The position numbers and the translations under genes are program-made. A stretch of DNA of 64,000 nt from JANQPA01 sp964548175 (GTDB lineage Bacteria > Bacteroidota > Bacteroidia > Chitinophagales > Saprospiraceae): assembly GCA_964548175.1 (NCBI GenBank), contig CAZJQS010000028.1, forward strand, positions 1 through 64,000. Direction: 5' to 3'. Below the pieces are notes generated by a model. That model saw only the letters and a list, made by a program, of their open reading frames with translations, was not told the DNA's origin and did not search any database. Position 1 is the stretch's first letter; the number at the start of each line of letters is the position of its first letter. Shown here piece after piece: positions 9,401 to 18,105 of this stretch.

Positions 9401-10914
9401 TACACTCCGCTGACAGCTATGTCCGAACGGTAAGGATTGGCATGAGGATGGTTAGACTGTCCAAGAGCATAGGCAGGAAAAACCTGGAATCTTACCGGCG
9501 ATGGGCCGGGAATTTCTATCTCTGTATCTAATCTGATCTGCTCACCGGCACAAATGGTAGTGTCAGCAGGCATGATATTATTATCGGAAAGCAGGCAAAA
9601 CAAGTTATTTGGGGCCTTGATATTTACTGCAATGGTCGTATCAAAAGTACAGCCGAATTCATCTGTTGTAAACAAATCAAAGCGGTTGCTACCCGCCGTA
9701 ACGGGTAGGGCTTTGATCTGTCCGCCGTTTTGTTCGACGATAAGGTCTGAAGGACGCCAGCCGAAAGTAGTTATATCCGGTGAAAAAGTTTCCAGGCGGG
9801 GATACAAGCCTGGGTTAAAATCGATGCTCCAGGAAAAGACCATACCGTTGTCCTCCGCCCACAAGTCTTCCACTTTAAGGGTCCATTCCCCATTGAGCGG
9901 GCATCCGGCCAATGAACTGAAGGGAGTAGCAGGCTGATAGCTACCTGCCGGAAGCACGTCCGGATCGTTCTGGGCGGCGTATTCCAACCAGTTGGGATTC
10001 GTTGCGTCGGAGCGCCAGCAATAGTCGAAACCTTGCCCGGGAATTAACTGACCTGCCTGTGCCTCCTCCACGGGCTGTCCAAGCTTTACTTGTGAGCCGA
10101 TTTTCCCGACATGGTCGTGCAGAAGCACGGAATCGCCGGATGGACAGAAAAGCTTGATCTCGAGATCTCTCATCCAGCTATGTTCCATAGTCAGGCATAT
10201 GCCGAGCAGGTCATTAATGTTGTTCAGCGTTTGGCCGGGAGTAAAATCATTTAAAAAGACGCTGCGCTCGTAGGCGCTGCCGTCGCCGTCGGGTAGAGGA
10301 AGGGAGTCTGCCAGGATGGCGGAAGTAGGAAAGCTTGCTGTTTCAGGGCTGATCAAAAACTGAGCATCAGAGGAGCCGGCCTCCAGGTCGGCGCCTAGCA
10401 TCAGCGTATCCCCCAGGCAGATGGGCGCCATAAGACTGTCGGCAATAGTAATGCGCGGTGAAGGCGCCACTCTTATTCGCTGTAGAAAAAGATCGCTTTT
10501 ACATCCCAAAGAATCGACAACTTGCAACTGCACGGTATATCCGCCTGAACGGAGGAACCTATGCTGAACCTCAGGGCCGAAAGCGGTCGTCCCATCACCA
10601 AAATTCCAGAAAAATAAAGAAGTGGTGTCTGACTGGCGATAAAAAAGGTCGTTTTCCGGATAACTTCCCCGGCCTTTTAGGGTAATCCTTTCATTGGGAC
10701 AAATATCGATCCATCCAGTATCGGCAGGAGAAATAATGGGCATACTGCTTTCCAGCGCCACGTTTATGGCCTGGCAAGGGATGGAATCATTCTGAAAAGC
10801 CTTCCACTCTACAATAGTCATGGTCAGCAGCCCTGAATGAAAAGCCTTTACCTCTTCCTTCCAGCCTACAAAAATTCCCAAACTTAAGGTAAACCCAAGT
10901 AGCGTGTGCTTCAT
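6451..10914 (-). CDS. giant adhesin: PKD, two P-domains, eight SprB repeats, T9SS type B C-terminus
   Basis: This is a 1487-residue surface protein. After a signal peptide (about 1-25) there is a PKD-like domain near 60-150 (FWNFGDGT), then two proprotein-convertase-P-like jelly rolls near 215-370 (ending WSIDFNPG) and 470-630 (ending WSITFESE). Eight tandem SprB-type repeats span roughly 695-1330, each with a Cys followed by a G-x-x-x-G-x-I/V pattern and W/F-S-x-G (for example VQCRGNADGSITTTVEGG). A gliding-motility-associated C-terminal domain closes the protein at about 1395-1487 (VPTAFTPNEDGVNDR, FDRWGGLVFE). The type B C-terminus directs export by T9SS, and related proteins are mobile adhesins in gliding or surface attachment. 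The downstream PorP/SprF gene, 13 bp away, is its likely export partner. The ligand is unknown. Confidence 0.92.
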   Translation of the reverse strand: MKHTLLGFTLSLGIFVGWKEEVKAFHSGLLTMTIVEWKAFQNDSIPCQAINVALESSMPIISPADTGWIDICPNERITLKGRGSYPENDLFYRQSDTTSLFFWNFGDGTTAFGPEVQHRFLRSGGYTVQLQVVDSLGCKSDLFLQRIRVAPSPRITIADSLMAPICLGDTLMLGADLEAGSSDAQFLISPETASFPTSAILADSLPLPDGDGSAYERSVFLNDFTPGQTLNNINDLLGICLTMEHSWMRDLEIKLFCPSGDSVLLHDHVGKIGSQVKLGQPVEEAQAGQLIPGQGFDYCWRSDATNPNWLEYAAQNDPDVLPAGSYQPATPFSSLAGCPLNGEWTLKVEDLWAEDNGMVFSWSIDFNPGLYPRLETFSPDITTFGWRPSDLIVEQNGGQIKALPVTAGSNRFDLFTTDEFGCTFDTTIAVNIKAPNNLFCLLSDNNIMPADTTICAGEQIRLDTEIEIPGPSPVRFQVFPAYALGQSNHPHANPYRSDIAVSGVYPDQLGDAERLVSVCVDLETDWASDIHMFLEAPSGAVLELSSDNGGDGDDYNNTCFTAGASSSIANGVPPFTGDFQPEGDWAVLQTSNINGTWSLLVSDGFGENEMGRLRSWSITFESENRFDYRWRPNQNISCVDCPDPVFFPETTTLYQLTLTDQQGSILEDSLLVEVIPSGQSPCITGVCATQTIVEETLSPVCSGGRDGVVTLSALGGESPYLFRLNGDTLVGEVVTFSYLEAGEYQFVIEDQSFCRDTIAVTLTDPPPLVIDSVQVAPVNCFGGRSGRAVAFPSGGAGGYEYIWGDPLGQIDSAATRLSAGDYGLTVTDSRGCSQSTVITISEPVPLSLSFLASDVQCRGNADGSITTTVEGGSPEYAFAWSNGQSTADIGQLRAGTYRLTVTDSKGCQVQGSAEVEEPDSRLQLLVEQTRRSCFGESANEARVIVVGGRAPFRYRWNDGQDSPLATGLDTFAYSITVTDGQGCTAEDTILIEDLDQLNPNIIISPPSCRGIQNGALGINFVEGGSGAPLEEYTFSWSTGQSGPFIEGLTGGGVYEVTVTDPNGCQAVERRTMIQADPITFNVRVDSVSCFEGRDGRITLSELQGQGQDFIIRWDLASGGQALVAERLSAGSYGLTVTDEANCTREERIEVPQPPPLLVNFEVEDVDCFGNNNGSIVAVAQGGAGRYEFQWSNGAETAVQNNLSAGTYRLTVTDGNGCEKEKTAIIAQPDGVEALFSIKSPTCQGDRNGAITVEVEGGTSPYEFSMDNKTFQSSNSFLGLFAGPYNVFIKDANGCLTFERVLLEAPPALSVQAQPQNERIEIGDSIMLEAITDVTTRPVDFFWKAPYEGTLSCMQCQSPIAYPRNTITYEVRVMDERGCTGNDFLTIFVDKPKVVLVPTAFTPNEDGVNDRLIVHGEDETRVLRFQVFDRWGGLVFENGDFMANDVFSGWDGRYKDEQAGPGVYIWIVEAAFGDGSTEIFKGQSTLIR

Positions 10915-11100
10915 ACAACATCCGGATTTTGCTCCTTCCAGTGAGCGGGGTAGGAAAAATTATAGTTAGAAACGAAATGAAAGGCCGAAAATTATTATAT
11001 AATCGCCAATTGGAGAGATTATATTGTGCAAAATGTTATAAATCTCTTTACTTCATGAAAATCCATGGAAGGGGATTAAGAGCAACAGCCGCCAATACCC

Positions 11101-11108
11101 TATCTTTG
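11101..11108 (+). promoter_or_regulatory. Bacteroidota-type -7 box (TATCTTTG) before folD
   Basis: TATCTTTG fits TAnnTTTG, the -7 element of the Bacteroidota housekeeping sigma factor, and lies 34 bp before the folD ATG. I do not see a clear -33 TTTG, so only the -7 half is supported. Confidence 0.5.
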
Positions 11109-11142
11109 GTATTTAGATATAACATTCCAAAAAAATAAAAAC

Positions 11143-12024
11143 ATGGAACTCATCGATGGAAAACAACTGGCCTCCGAGATCAGGGAAGAAATCGCTCAGG
11201 AGGTAGAGAAAATGAAGGCGGAAGGCCATAAAGCCCCACATTTAGCAGCAGTGTTGGTAGGCGAAGACCCTCCCAGCCAGACTTACGTTCGCAACAAAGT
11301 CCGCTCTTGCGAAAAAGTCGGCTTTGAATCCACTCTTATCCGTAAGGAGGCGAATATTACCCAGGAAGAACTACTTGCGATCGTAGAGAACCTGAACAAC
11401 GATGACCACATCGACGGGTTTATCGTACAGTTGCCTTTACCGGACCATATTGATGAGGATAAAATAACGCTGGCCATTGATCCCAAAAAGGACGTGGACG
11501 GTTTTCATCCCGTCAATTTCGGCCGTATGGCTCAGGGTATGCCCAGTTACATACCCGCCACTCCTTTCGGCATCATGCAGATGCTCGACCGAATGAACAT
11601 CGACACCCAGGGAAAGGAAGTAGTGGTGATCGGAAGGAGTAATATCGTCGGAACCCCTATGAGTATTTTGCTTTCCAGAAAAAGCAAGCTCGGCAACGCC
11701 ACTGTAACCCTTTGCCATAGCCGGACAAAAGACCTTAAAACCCACACGCTCAGAGCAGACATTATCGTGGCGGCCATCGGACGCCCCAATTTTGTTACAG
11801 GAGACATGGTCAAGGAAGGCGTTGTCATCATAGATGTGGGGATTAACCGCATAGAAGACGACACCCGCAAAAGAGGCTATCGCCTGGTCGGAGATGTAGA
11901 CTTCGACTCAGTAGCCCCCAAATCTTCCTTCATCACGCCCGTACCGGGAGGTGTCGGTCAGCTAACTGTAGTGTCTTTATTGTTAAATACCCTGAAAGCC
12001 TGCAAAAAAGAAGTATATGGATAA
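11143..12024 (+). CDS. folD: bifunctional methylenetetrahydrofolate dehydrogenase/methenyltetrahydrofolate cyclohydrolase
   Basis: FolD interconverts 5,10-methylene-THF, methenyl-THF and 10-formyl-THF in cytosolic one-carbon metabolism. The 293-residue product has normal length and the family motifs: SQTYVRNKVRSCEKVGF near 45-61 with the catalytic Lys of the YxxxK motif, DGFIVQLPLPDHID near 93-106, KDVDGFHPVN near 116-125, the Rossmann piece VVVIGRSNIVGTP near 161-173, and the C-terminal signature PVPGGVGQLT. The ATG lies 34 bp after a TAnnTTTG box. The last 8 bp overlap the start of prmA, so the two genes are translationally linked. Confidence 0.97.
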   Translation: MELIDGKQLASEIREEIAQEVEKMKAEGHKAPHLAAVLVGEDPPSQTYVRNKVRSCEKVGFESTLIRKEANITQEELLAIVENLNNDDHIDGFIVQLPLPDHIDEDKITLAIDPKKDVDGFHPVNFGRMAQGMPSYIPATPFGIMQMLDRMNIDTQGKEVVVIGRSNIVGTPMSILLSRKSKLGNATVTLCHSRTKDLKTHTLRADIIVAAIGRPNFVTGDMVKEGVVIIDVGINRIEDDTRKRGYRLVGDVDFDSVAPKSSFITPVPGGVGQLTVVSLLLNTLKACKKEVYG

Positions 12025-12841
12025 CTACGTGTGCAGTATCACCGGAGTGGAAGAAAAAAGCGAGGTCATTATTGCGATGCTGTCGGAACTCCTGCCCTTC
12101 GAGGCTTTTGAAGAAAAGGAAGAAGGGTTGGATGCTTATCTAAGCCAGGATGTCCCCCCTTCTGCGGTGGAGGAAGACCTAAAAGACCTGGCTGATCGCT
12201 GGGGATTCTCTTACCACTGGCGCCTATTGGAGGACAAGAACTGGAACGAAGCCTGGGAAGCCGCCTTTGAACCCGTAGAAGTAGACGACTTTTGCCTGGT
12301 CAGGGCGGATTTCCATCCTGCAAATCCCAATAAAACGCATGACATCATCATCAATCCCAAAATGGCATTCGGCACGGGGCATCACGAAACGACCTACCTG
12401 ATGATCCGTATGATGTCGTCCCTCAATGTCGATGGAAAAAAAGTATTGGATTATGGTTGCGGCACCGGTATCCTGGCCATCCTGGCTGCTAAAATGGGCG
12501 CCCAGGAGGTCGATGCGGTCGATATCGAGGAAGCTGCTTTTGAAAATACGCTTGAAAATGCCCAGATCAATAATGTTTTTAACATACGGGCCATCCACGG
12601 AAACCTTAAGTCCATCATAGAAAAAGATTATGATCTGATCCTGGCTAACATCAACCGCAATGTCATTCTCAACAGTTTATCCGAACTACAACAAAAGCTG
12701 AGAAAAAATGGTGTTCTGCTCTTATCCGGCATTCTTTTGCAGGATGAGCCGCTATTGCTGGAAGAGCTCAGGAAAAATAAGTTTACGATAGTTAGCCGAC
12801 TAGAAAAAGGCGAATGGTTATGCATGAAAGTGTTGCCCTAG
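12017..12841 (+). CDS. prmA: ribosomal protein L11 methyltransferase
   Basis: PrmA trimethylates ribosomal protein L11 using S-adenosylmethionine. The 274-residue product has the N-terminal substrate-recognition domain, then MAFGTGHHETTYLM near 116-129 and the SAM-binding glycine motif LDYGCGTGILAILAAKMGA near 144-162. DLILANINRNVI near 206-217 matches the NPPY-like region of this family. It overlaps folD by 8 bp and is probably its operon partner. The length fits the shorter Bacteroidota form. No clear terminator follows. Confidence 0.93.
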   Translation: MDNYVCSITGVEEKSEVIIAMLSELLPFEAFEEKEEGLDAYLSQDVPPSAVEEDLKDLADRWGFSYHWRLLEDKNWNEAWEAAFEPVEVDDFCLVRADFHPANPNKTHDIIINPKMAFGTGHHETTYLMIRMMSSLNVDGKKVLDYGCGTGILAILAAKMGAQEVDAVDIEEAAFENTLENAQINNVFNIRAIHGNLKSIIEKDYDLILANINRNVILNSLSELQQKLRKNGVLLLSGILLQDEPLLLEELRKNKFTIVSRLEKGEWLCMKVLP

Positions 12842-12899
12842 AGCGTTATATTTATTATAGTTGCTTATCGTCGCCGGTCATTTTTAAAAATTTACAGAC

Positions 12900-15800
12900 A
12901 TGCATAGGATATACCTCCCGCTCATTTTAGGGCTGTTGCTTTTTTCCGTTTCTCTGGAAGCTCAATATCTGGATACCTTTTCTCAGGTACGCTCAGAGTT
13001 CATTGTTCAATTGAAAGATTACATGACCTCCAATAAAATGAAAAAAGTGGAGGACATTTTTAAAGCGTTTGAAGACAGTTTCAATGGGGGAATGTTCTCA
13101 GATGAGGAGATCAATAAAATCTACGAGATCGGCAATTCCATGTTGAGCCTTCGCTTAAGTCCCAGTCCTTACTTTTCGGAATATCTGGAATGCTTAAGCA
13201 CGATCAAGAAAAGCACCCCCAGTGAAGAAAAGCTCAAAGAGTGGCACCTCGTGGTGGAACGTATGCTGGAATATTGCAAAGAGACCCGCCGGACCAAGCC
13301 TTTTCTTACCTTTCTGAACTTCACCCAACCATTTTATGAGAAAAAAGCACTGAAATATTCAGAGTTCGGAACCTCCTGGTTTGCGCTAAGTGACGATTTC
13401 AAGCTGGATCTCATCGAACAGGAGCCGGTCGTTCGCTTTGAGCAGGTGGACATCATGTCTCAGCACAAACAGGATTCCATGCTTATCCTCCAAACCTCAG
13501 GGATCTTTTTTCCCACCACCCAGATCTGGCAGGGCAAAGGCGGAAGAGTGTATTGGGACCAGCTGATGGAAGAAGACCAGGAAGAGACTTATGTGGAGTT
13601 TCCGGACTATGAGCTGGAGGTAAGCAAAAATATTTATGAAGTGGACAGCGCCAGTTTGTATTACCCTCATTTTCTGGGGCAACGGCTGGTGAAAGGCGCC
13701 TTTAGCGATAAGATCGTAGCCGATGGCGGGCGGAGTACTTCCTTTCCCCGTTTCAAATCTTATGACTTACAACTTGACGTCGACAATATAGGAGAAGGCA
13801 TTGAATATAAGGGCGGCGTCCGTATCCAGGGCACTACCATTTACGGGGACGGCACGAAGGAGAACCCCGCAGAGATCAAGATCTATGATGAAAAAGGGAA
13901 GATGATGTTTAAAGGAAATTCCCTGCAGTATGTGATCAGTCAGGGTACCCAACTGTATGGAGAAAAGGTGGATGCCAGTGTCTACTGCGACCAGGATTCC
14001 ATTTATCACCCCTCGGTCGGTATCCGGTTCAACATTCCCGAGAAAGAGATGACCCTCATTCGAGGTGATAAAGGAGCCGACAAAAATCCTTTCTTCAGTT
14101 CTTTTCACCAGGTGAACATCAATGCCGACCGGATGGTCGCTTATTTTGATAAAGACTCGGTAGTAATTGGGAAAGAAGCGGTTGAGATTTTCAAAAAGCC
14201 TTCCATCAGCTTTGAGTCCTTGCATTTTTTTGAGGAAAACGAATATTTTCGCCTTCAGAATATAGCTTCCGTCAACCCCATTGCCACCATCAAAAAACTG
14301 GCGGAAGAAACCGGGTTGAATTATCTCAACGCAGAAACGCTGGCCAAAAGGCTAAATCCCAAATACGAAGTACAGAACATCGAAAGCTTACTTTTCGACA
14401 TGGTCGCCAGGGGGTTCATTAACTACGATCACGTTGATCAGGAAGTGGAAGTCAAAGAAAAAGTCTTTCACTACGCCGACGCCATGCAGAATAAGGTGGA
14501 CTATGACGTACTGCAGATTACATCTGACACCCTGGGGGAGAATGCACAGTTCAATTACAAAGACAATTACATTGCCATCGATGGAGTCGACAGGATAGAA
14601 TTCAGTGAAAAGCAGAGAGTCGGCATTTTGCCCAAAGAAAAAAGAGTACTGCTCAAAGAAAACCGCAACATGGACTTCGACGGGAAGCTGTTTGCCGGAC
14701 TGAGCGTCATCGAGGGGCGTAAGTTTCATTTCAATTATGAAAAATTCCGAATAGAACTGGATACCATCGATTATTTCGATCTGTTCGTTCCCACAGGAGA
14801 ATTGGATAAAAAAGGCCGTCCCATTGCCTATGGGATCGACTCGCGCATTGAAGACCTTACCGGGGTTTTGATGATCGATGCCCCCCACAACAAATCCGGA
14901 CAGGAAGAGATCAAAATGTTCCCTTCACTACAGACGACTGATTATTCCTACGTTTATTACGACAGGGCGGATATACAGGATAGTGTCTATACCCGGGATT
15001 CTTTCTATTTCCGGCTGGATCCTTTCGGCATCGATCACCTGGATTATTATCTGCCTATTGACATCAGCCTCAAGGGCAAGCTTTTCCCTGCCGATATTTT
15101 CCCGGTCATTTCCGACACCCTGACCCTGCAACCGGACGGTTCTCTGGGGTTAACTACGGAAACGCCGGGAGAAGGATATGAGGTTTATAAGGACAAGGGC
15201 TCCTATAAAGGCATCATCAACCTGAGCAATCAGGGATTGCAGGGCCAGGGGCGCGTCAAATACCTGGGTGCTTCTCTGGATGCAAAGGACATCAATTTCC
15301 GCCCCAAGCAGATGACTGCCAAAGCCGATGAATTCTACCTGGAAGAAGACCGCGAATCGGAAGTGGAAGTTCCGCAGGCTAAAGGCCTGGAAGTAAGCAT
15401 CAACTGGCGGCCGTTTAAAGACAGTATGTACATCAACACAGAAAACAATGCCTTTTCGCTGTTCAAAGAAGGAACCCACCGGCTGGAGGGGCAATCCATC
15501 CTGACGCCAGGAGGGTTGAAAGGCAACGGCATTTTCAGTTGGGACCGGGCCAATATGACGTCCAACTATTTTTCATTCGGGGCCTTTTCCGTTGAATCGG
15601 ATACTACTTCTTTGAATATTCTGGCCTATAATGCGGCCAGTACGGCAAGTAAACCAGCTCTGACCACTCAAAACATCAAAGCGAAGGTAGACTTTGACGA
15701 ATCCAGGGGTGAGTTTTTAGCCAACGACCAGTTCATCAAAACGGCTCTTCCTTACAACGGCTACGAAACCTCCATGAATGAATTCATCTGGGAAATCGAC

Positions 15801-17492
15801 AACGAGTTGGTTAAATTTAATTCCGATGAAAATTCGCTGGGCCGCTTCCTCTCTATTATCCAGGATCAGGATTCCCTTCGTTTTGAAGGAAAAACCGCCA
15901 ATTACGACCTGACTACCAACACGCTGAAGATCGGCGGCATCCCACACGTGGTTTCAGCGGACGCCCTTATTTATCCCGACAGCGGAAAAGTCGAGATCCA
16001 GGCCGGAGGAGTAATGACGACGCTTCAGAATGCCCGTATTGTAGCCGACACCATTACGAAGTATCATGTTATCAACAGGGCCACCGTTGAAATTAAAGGA
16101 CGAAAGAACTACACAGGCAGCGGTTTTTATGAGTACAACGTCGGAAATAAAAAACAGGAAATAGAATTTGCTAATATTATTGGCACCCGGGTAGGAAGCG
16201 GACCGATCAGTAAACGGCCGACAGCCACTCGTGCGAAGGGAACGGTCAAAGAAAGCGATAATTTTTCCATAGATCTCAAAACTGGCTTCCAGGGCACCAT
16301 CACCCTTTCTTCCGATACCAAAAACTTATTCTTTGACGGCTTTGCAAGAATGGAAGCCGAAAAGCTGCCTCAGGCCTATTGGTTTTCGGTAAAAAGTGAA
16401 GGAGATAAAAAAGACCTGACCATTGCCTACGACCGGCCTCTGAGCCCAGAAGGAGACCGGTTGGAAACGGGTATTTTTCTGAGTAAGGAAACCTCCCGCA
16501 TTTACCCTAGTGTTATGATGCCACTTTATTACCGGAAAGATCGTTCCATTTTACCGGTAACAGGTTATTTTCAATATGATGAGACAAAGGACGAGTTTGT
16601 CTTTGGTGATTCCACCAGGATCTTCACGGAAAGCCAGATCGGCAGCAAGCTGGTCTTAAGCAATAAAACGGGCCTCGTTCAGGCAGATGGCAAGCTCAAT
16701 ATCGGCTCTGGACTGAAGATGATCAGCGTATCAGCCGGAGGAAAATTAGAGACCGAATTTCCCAAAGACTTGCCTAAAAGGGAAGAAACAGTAAATCCTA
16801 ATATCATGCTGGATGAATCGATCATGCAGGATACCGTAGCGGTGAAGGCAGAGCCGGCGCCCATAGTAGAAATGAAGATGATGGCCGGCATCAAAATGTC
16901 CATACCCGAAAAATTTCTCAAGGCCATTGCCGATGATATCATCAGCTCTGCTTTTGCAACGCCAAATGTATCTTACCTGACGGACCTGGGATTCTATAAG
17001 ATGGCGGCCAGCCAGGTTTTCCCCGATAACGCTGAAATCCGGGAAGCGCTGGCCTTCATGTCGTCAGGATATCTGGAAATCCCAAAAAAGTTCAACGCAT
17101 TTGACTTTTTATTCAGCCGGCTTGAAATGGTCTGGGACCCCGAATATCAATCTTTCGTCAATAAGACCAAAAAACTCGGCCTGTCCAGCATTAACGGCGA
17201 GCCGATCAACAAAATGATCGAAGGCTTCATCGAATTCAAAATGCCTTCCAATGAAGACGATCGCCTGTATATTTACCTGAAGTCGCCTAGTGGCTATTTC
17301 TATTACATCGGCTTCAAACAAGGCATCATGGATATGACTTCTGACAATCCTCGCTTCAACGAGGAACTGTTGAAAATGAAAAAGAAAGATCTAATTTTCA
17401 AATTGGCCAACGGCGAACAAATGGAGATACAGCCTGTAGAACAAAGTACGGCTCGCCTTTTCCTGAGGAGGATGCAGGTGATCGGTAAATGA
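12900..17492 (+). CDS. very large secreted protein of unknown function
   Basis: I do not recognise this 1530-residue protein. Residues 1-21 form a signal peptide (LLLFSVSLEAQ), so it is exported. The mature part starts with a helical region (about 22-190) and then becomes long, beta-rich and repetitive in style, with many lines of the type 'GxGxFxYDxxxxxF' and 'xDSVxIxGKxAxxxF'. Near 1010-1060 there is a stretch (VSADALIYPDSGKVEIQAGG, NARIVADTI) reminiscent of OstA/LptA-like beta-jellyroll strands. That resemblance is an impression only. There is no T9SS C-terminal domain; the C-terminus (FLRRMQVIGK) is positively charged. The gene begins 58 bp after prmA. Its stop codon touches a truncated D-aminoacylase remnant, so a rearrangement took place right at its 3' end. 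The start ATG is followed directly by the signal peptide. Confidence 0.7.
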   Translation: MHRIYLPLILGLLLFSVSLEAQYLDTFSQVRSEFIVQLKDYMTSNKMKKVEDIFKAFEDSFNGGMFSDEEINKIYEIGNSMLSLRLSPSPYFSEYLECLSTIKKSTPSEEKLKEWHLVVERMLEYCKETRRTKPFLTFLNFTQPFYEKKALKYSEFGTSWFALSDDFKLDLIEQEPVVRFEQVDIMSQHKQDSMLILQTSGIFFPTTQIWQGKGGRVYWDQLMEEDQEETYVEFPDYELEVSKNIYEVDSASLYYPHFLGQRLVKGAFSDKIVADGGRSTSFPRFKSYDLQLDVDNIGEGIEYKGGVRIQGTTIYGDGTKENPAEIKIYDEKGKMMFKGNSLQYVISQGTQLYGEKVDASVYCDQDSIYHPSVGIRFNIPEKEMTLIRGDKGADKNPFFSSFHQVNINADRMVAYFDKDSVVIGKEAVEIFKKPSISFESLHFFEENEYFRLQNIASVNPIATIKKLAEETGLNYLNAETLAKRLNPKYEVQNIESLLFDMVARGFINYDHVDQEVEVKEKVFHYADAMQNKVDYDVLQITSDTLGENAQFNYKDNYIAIDGVDRIEFSEKQRVGILPKEKRVLLKENRNMDFDGKLFAGLSVIEGRKFHFNYEKFRIELDTIDYFDLFVPTGELDKKGRPIAYGIDSRIEDLTGVLMIDAPHNKSGQEEIKMFPSLQTTDYSYVYYDRADIQDSVYTRDSFYFRLDPFGIDHLDYYLPIDISLKGKLFPADIFPVISDTLTLQPDGSLGLTTETPGEGYEVYKDKGSYKGIINLSNQGLQGQGRVKYLGASLDAKDINFRPKQMTAKADEFYLEEDRESEVEVPQAKGLEVSINWRPFKDSMYINTENNAFSLFKEGTHRLEGQSILTPGGLKGNGIFSWDRANMTSNYFSFGAFSVESDTTSLNILAYNAASTASKPALTTQNIKAKVDFDESRGEFLANDQFIKTALPYNGYETSMNEFIWEIDNELVKFNSDENSLGRFLSIIQDQDSLRFEGKTANYDLTTNTLKIGGIPHVVSADALIYPDSGKVEIQAGGVMTTLQNARIVADTITKYHVINRATVEIKGRKNYTGSGFYEYNVGNKKQEIEFANIIGTRVGSGPISKRPTATRAKGTVKESDNFSIDLKTGFQGTITLSSDTKNLFFDGFARMEAEKLPQAYWFSVKSEGDKKDLTIAYDRPLSPEGDRLETGIFLSKETSRIYPSVMMPLYYRKDRSILPVTGYFQYDETKDEFVFGDSTRIFTESQIGSKLVLSNKTGLVQADGKLNIGSGLKMISVSAGGKLETEFPKDLPKREETVNPNIMLDESIMQDTVAVKAEPAPIVEMKMMAGIKMSIPEKFLKAIADDIISSAFATPNVSYLTDLGFYKMAASQVFPDNAEIREALAFMSSGYLEIPKKFNAFDFLFSRLEMVWDPEYQSFVNKTKKLGLSSINGEPINKMIEGFIEFKMPSNEDDRLYIYLKSPSGYFYYIGFKQGIMDMTSDNPRFNEELLKMKKKDLIFKLANGEQMEIQPVEQSTARLFLRRMQVIGK

Positions 17493-17925
17493 TGAAGATA
17501 TAGAATTGCTGGCAGCGCAACCCTGGGTGATCACAGCCTCGGATGCAGGTATTGCCCGTTCAAAAGACCAGCCTGTTCACGCCCGTTATTACGGTACTTT
17601 TCCCAGAAAAATCGCCTGGTACGCCAAAGAAAGAAAAGTGATCAGCGTGGAGGGGGCCGTGCGATCCATGACCAGCCTGCCCGCTCAGTTCATGGGCTTT
17701 AAGGATAGAGGGCTGCTCCGGGAAGGTTATAAAGCGGACATCTGTATCTTTGACCTTGAAGAGATTAAGGACAAAGCTATTTTTTTTGAGCCGCATCAAT
17801 ACCCCGAGAGAATTTACCATGTTATAGTCAACGGTACTTTTCTGGTGGAAAACGGCATATTAAAAGAAGGCATACTGCCTGGAAAAGTATTGGATATTAA
17901 AAATAGCCGCAGATATCCTGAATGA
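17488..17925 (+). pseudogene. remnant of N-acyl-D-amino-acid deacylase (D-aminoacylase), C-terminal quarter
   Basis: About 145 codons align by eye with the C-terminus of D-aminoacylases, a roughly 500-residue amidohydrolase family: NDEDIELLAAQPWVITASD, then YGTFPRKIAWYAKE, VRSMTSLPAQFMGFKDRGLL, EGYKADICIFDLEEI, FEPHQYPERIYHVIVNG and LPGKVLD. A metal-site Asp of the family is in the ITASDAG segment, but the N-terminal three quarters of the barrel are missing. The homologous reading frame begins at about 17488, inside the last codons of the upstream 1530-residue gene, and an in-frame stop occurs at 17479-17481. The nearest start would be a TTG at 17506. This looks like a deletion remnant rather than a functional gene. 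Confidence 0.8.
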
Positions 17926-17928
17926 GCA

Positions 17929-18105
17929 TCAGCTCCGGGCTTTTTTTCTTAACTCCTTTACCTCTTTTCTCAGCCGGTGAAGTTCATCCACCTGGTCCTG
18001 ATAGTGCCTGGAAACCAATCGTATGATCAGATAGGGAATTCCCCAGAGTAACAGAGCAAAAAGCACGATGTACAACTTGGGCCCGAAAATGTCTATTAGC
18101 AGCAT
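17929..18105 (-). CDS. small single-pass membrane protein with coiled-coil tail (58 aa)
   Basis: An ATG at 18103-18105 opens a 58-codon frame starting MLLIDIFGPKLYIVLFALLL. Residues 10-30 form one hydrophobic transmembrane helix with a WGIP break. Residues 31-58 form a charged, Lys/Arg- and Glu-rich amphipathic helix (DQVDELHRLRKEVKELRKK) with heptad-like leucines. This helix-plus-coiled-coil pattern is common in small Bacteroidota inner-membrane proteins of unknown role. It converges with the D-aminoacylase remnant, leaving a 3-bp gap. The composition makes a real protein likely, but no function can be given. Confidence 0.65.
   Translation of the reverse strand: MLLIDIFGPKLYIVLFALLLWGIPYLIIRLVSRHYQDQVDELHRLRKEVKELRKKARS

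Noticed and set aside
10929..11138. 69-codon frame on the plus strand between the adhesin and folD
   Set aside because: It lies in the divergent promoter gap, contains the folD -7 box and shows no family features.
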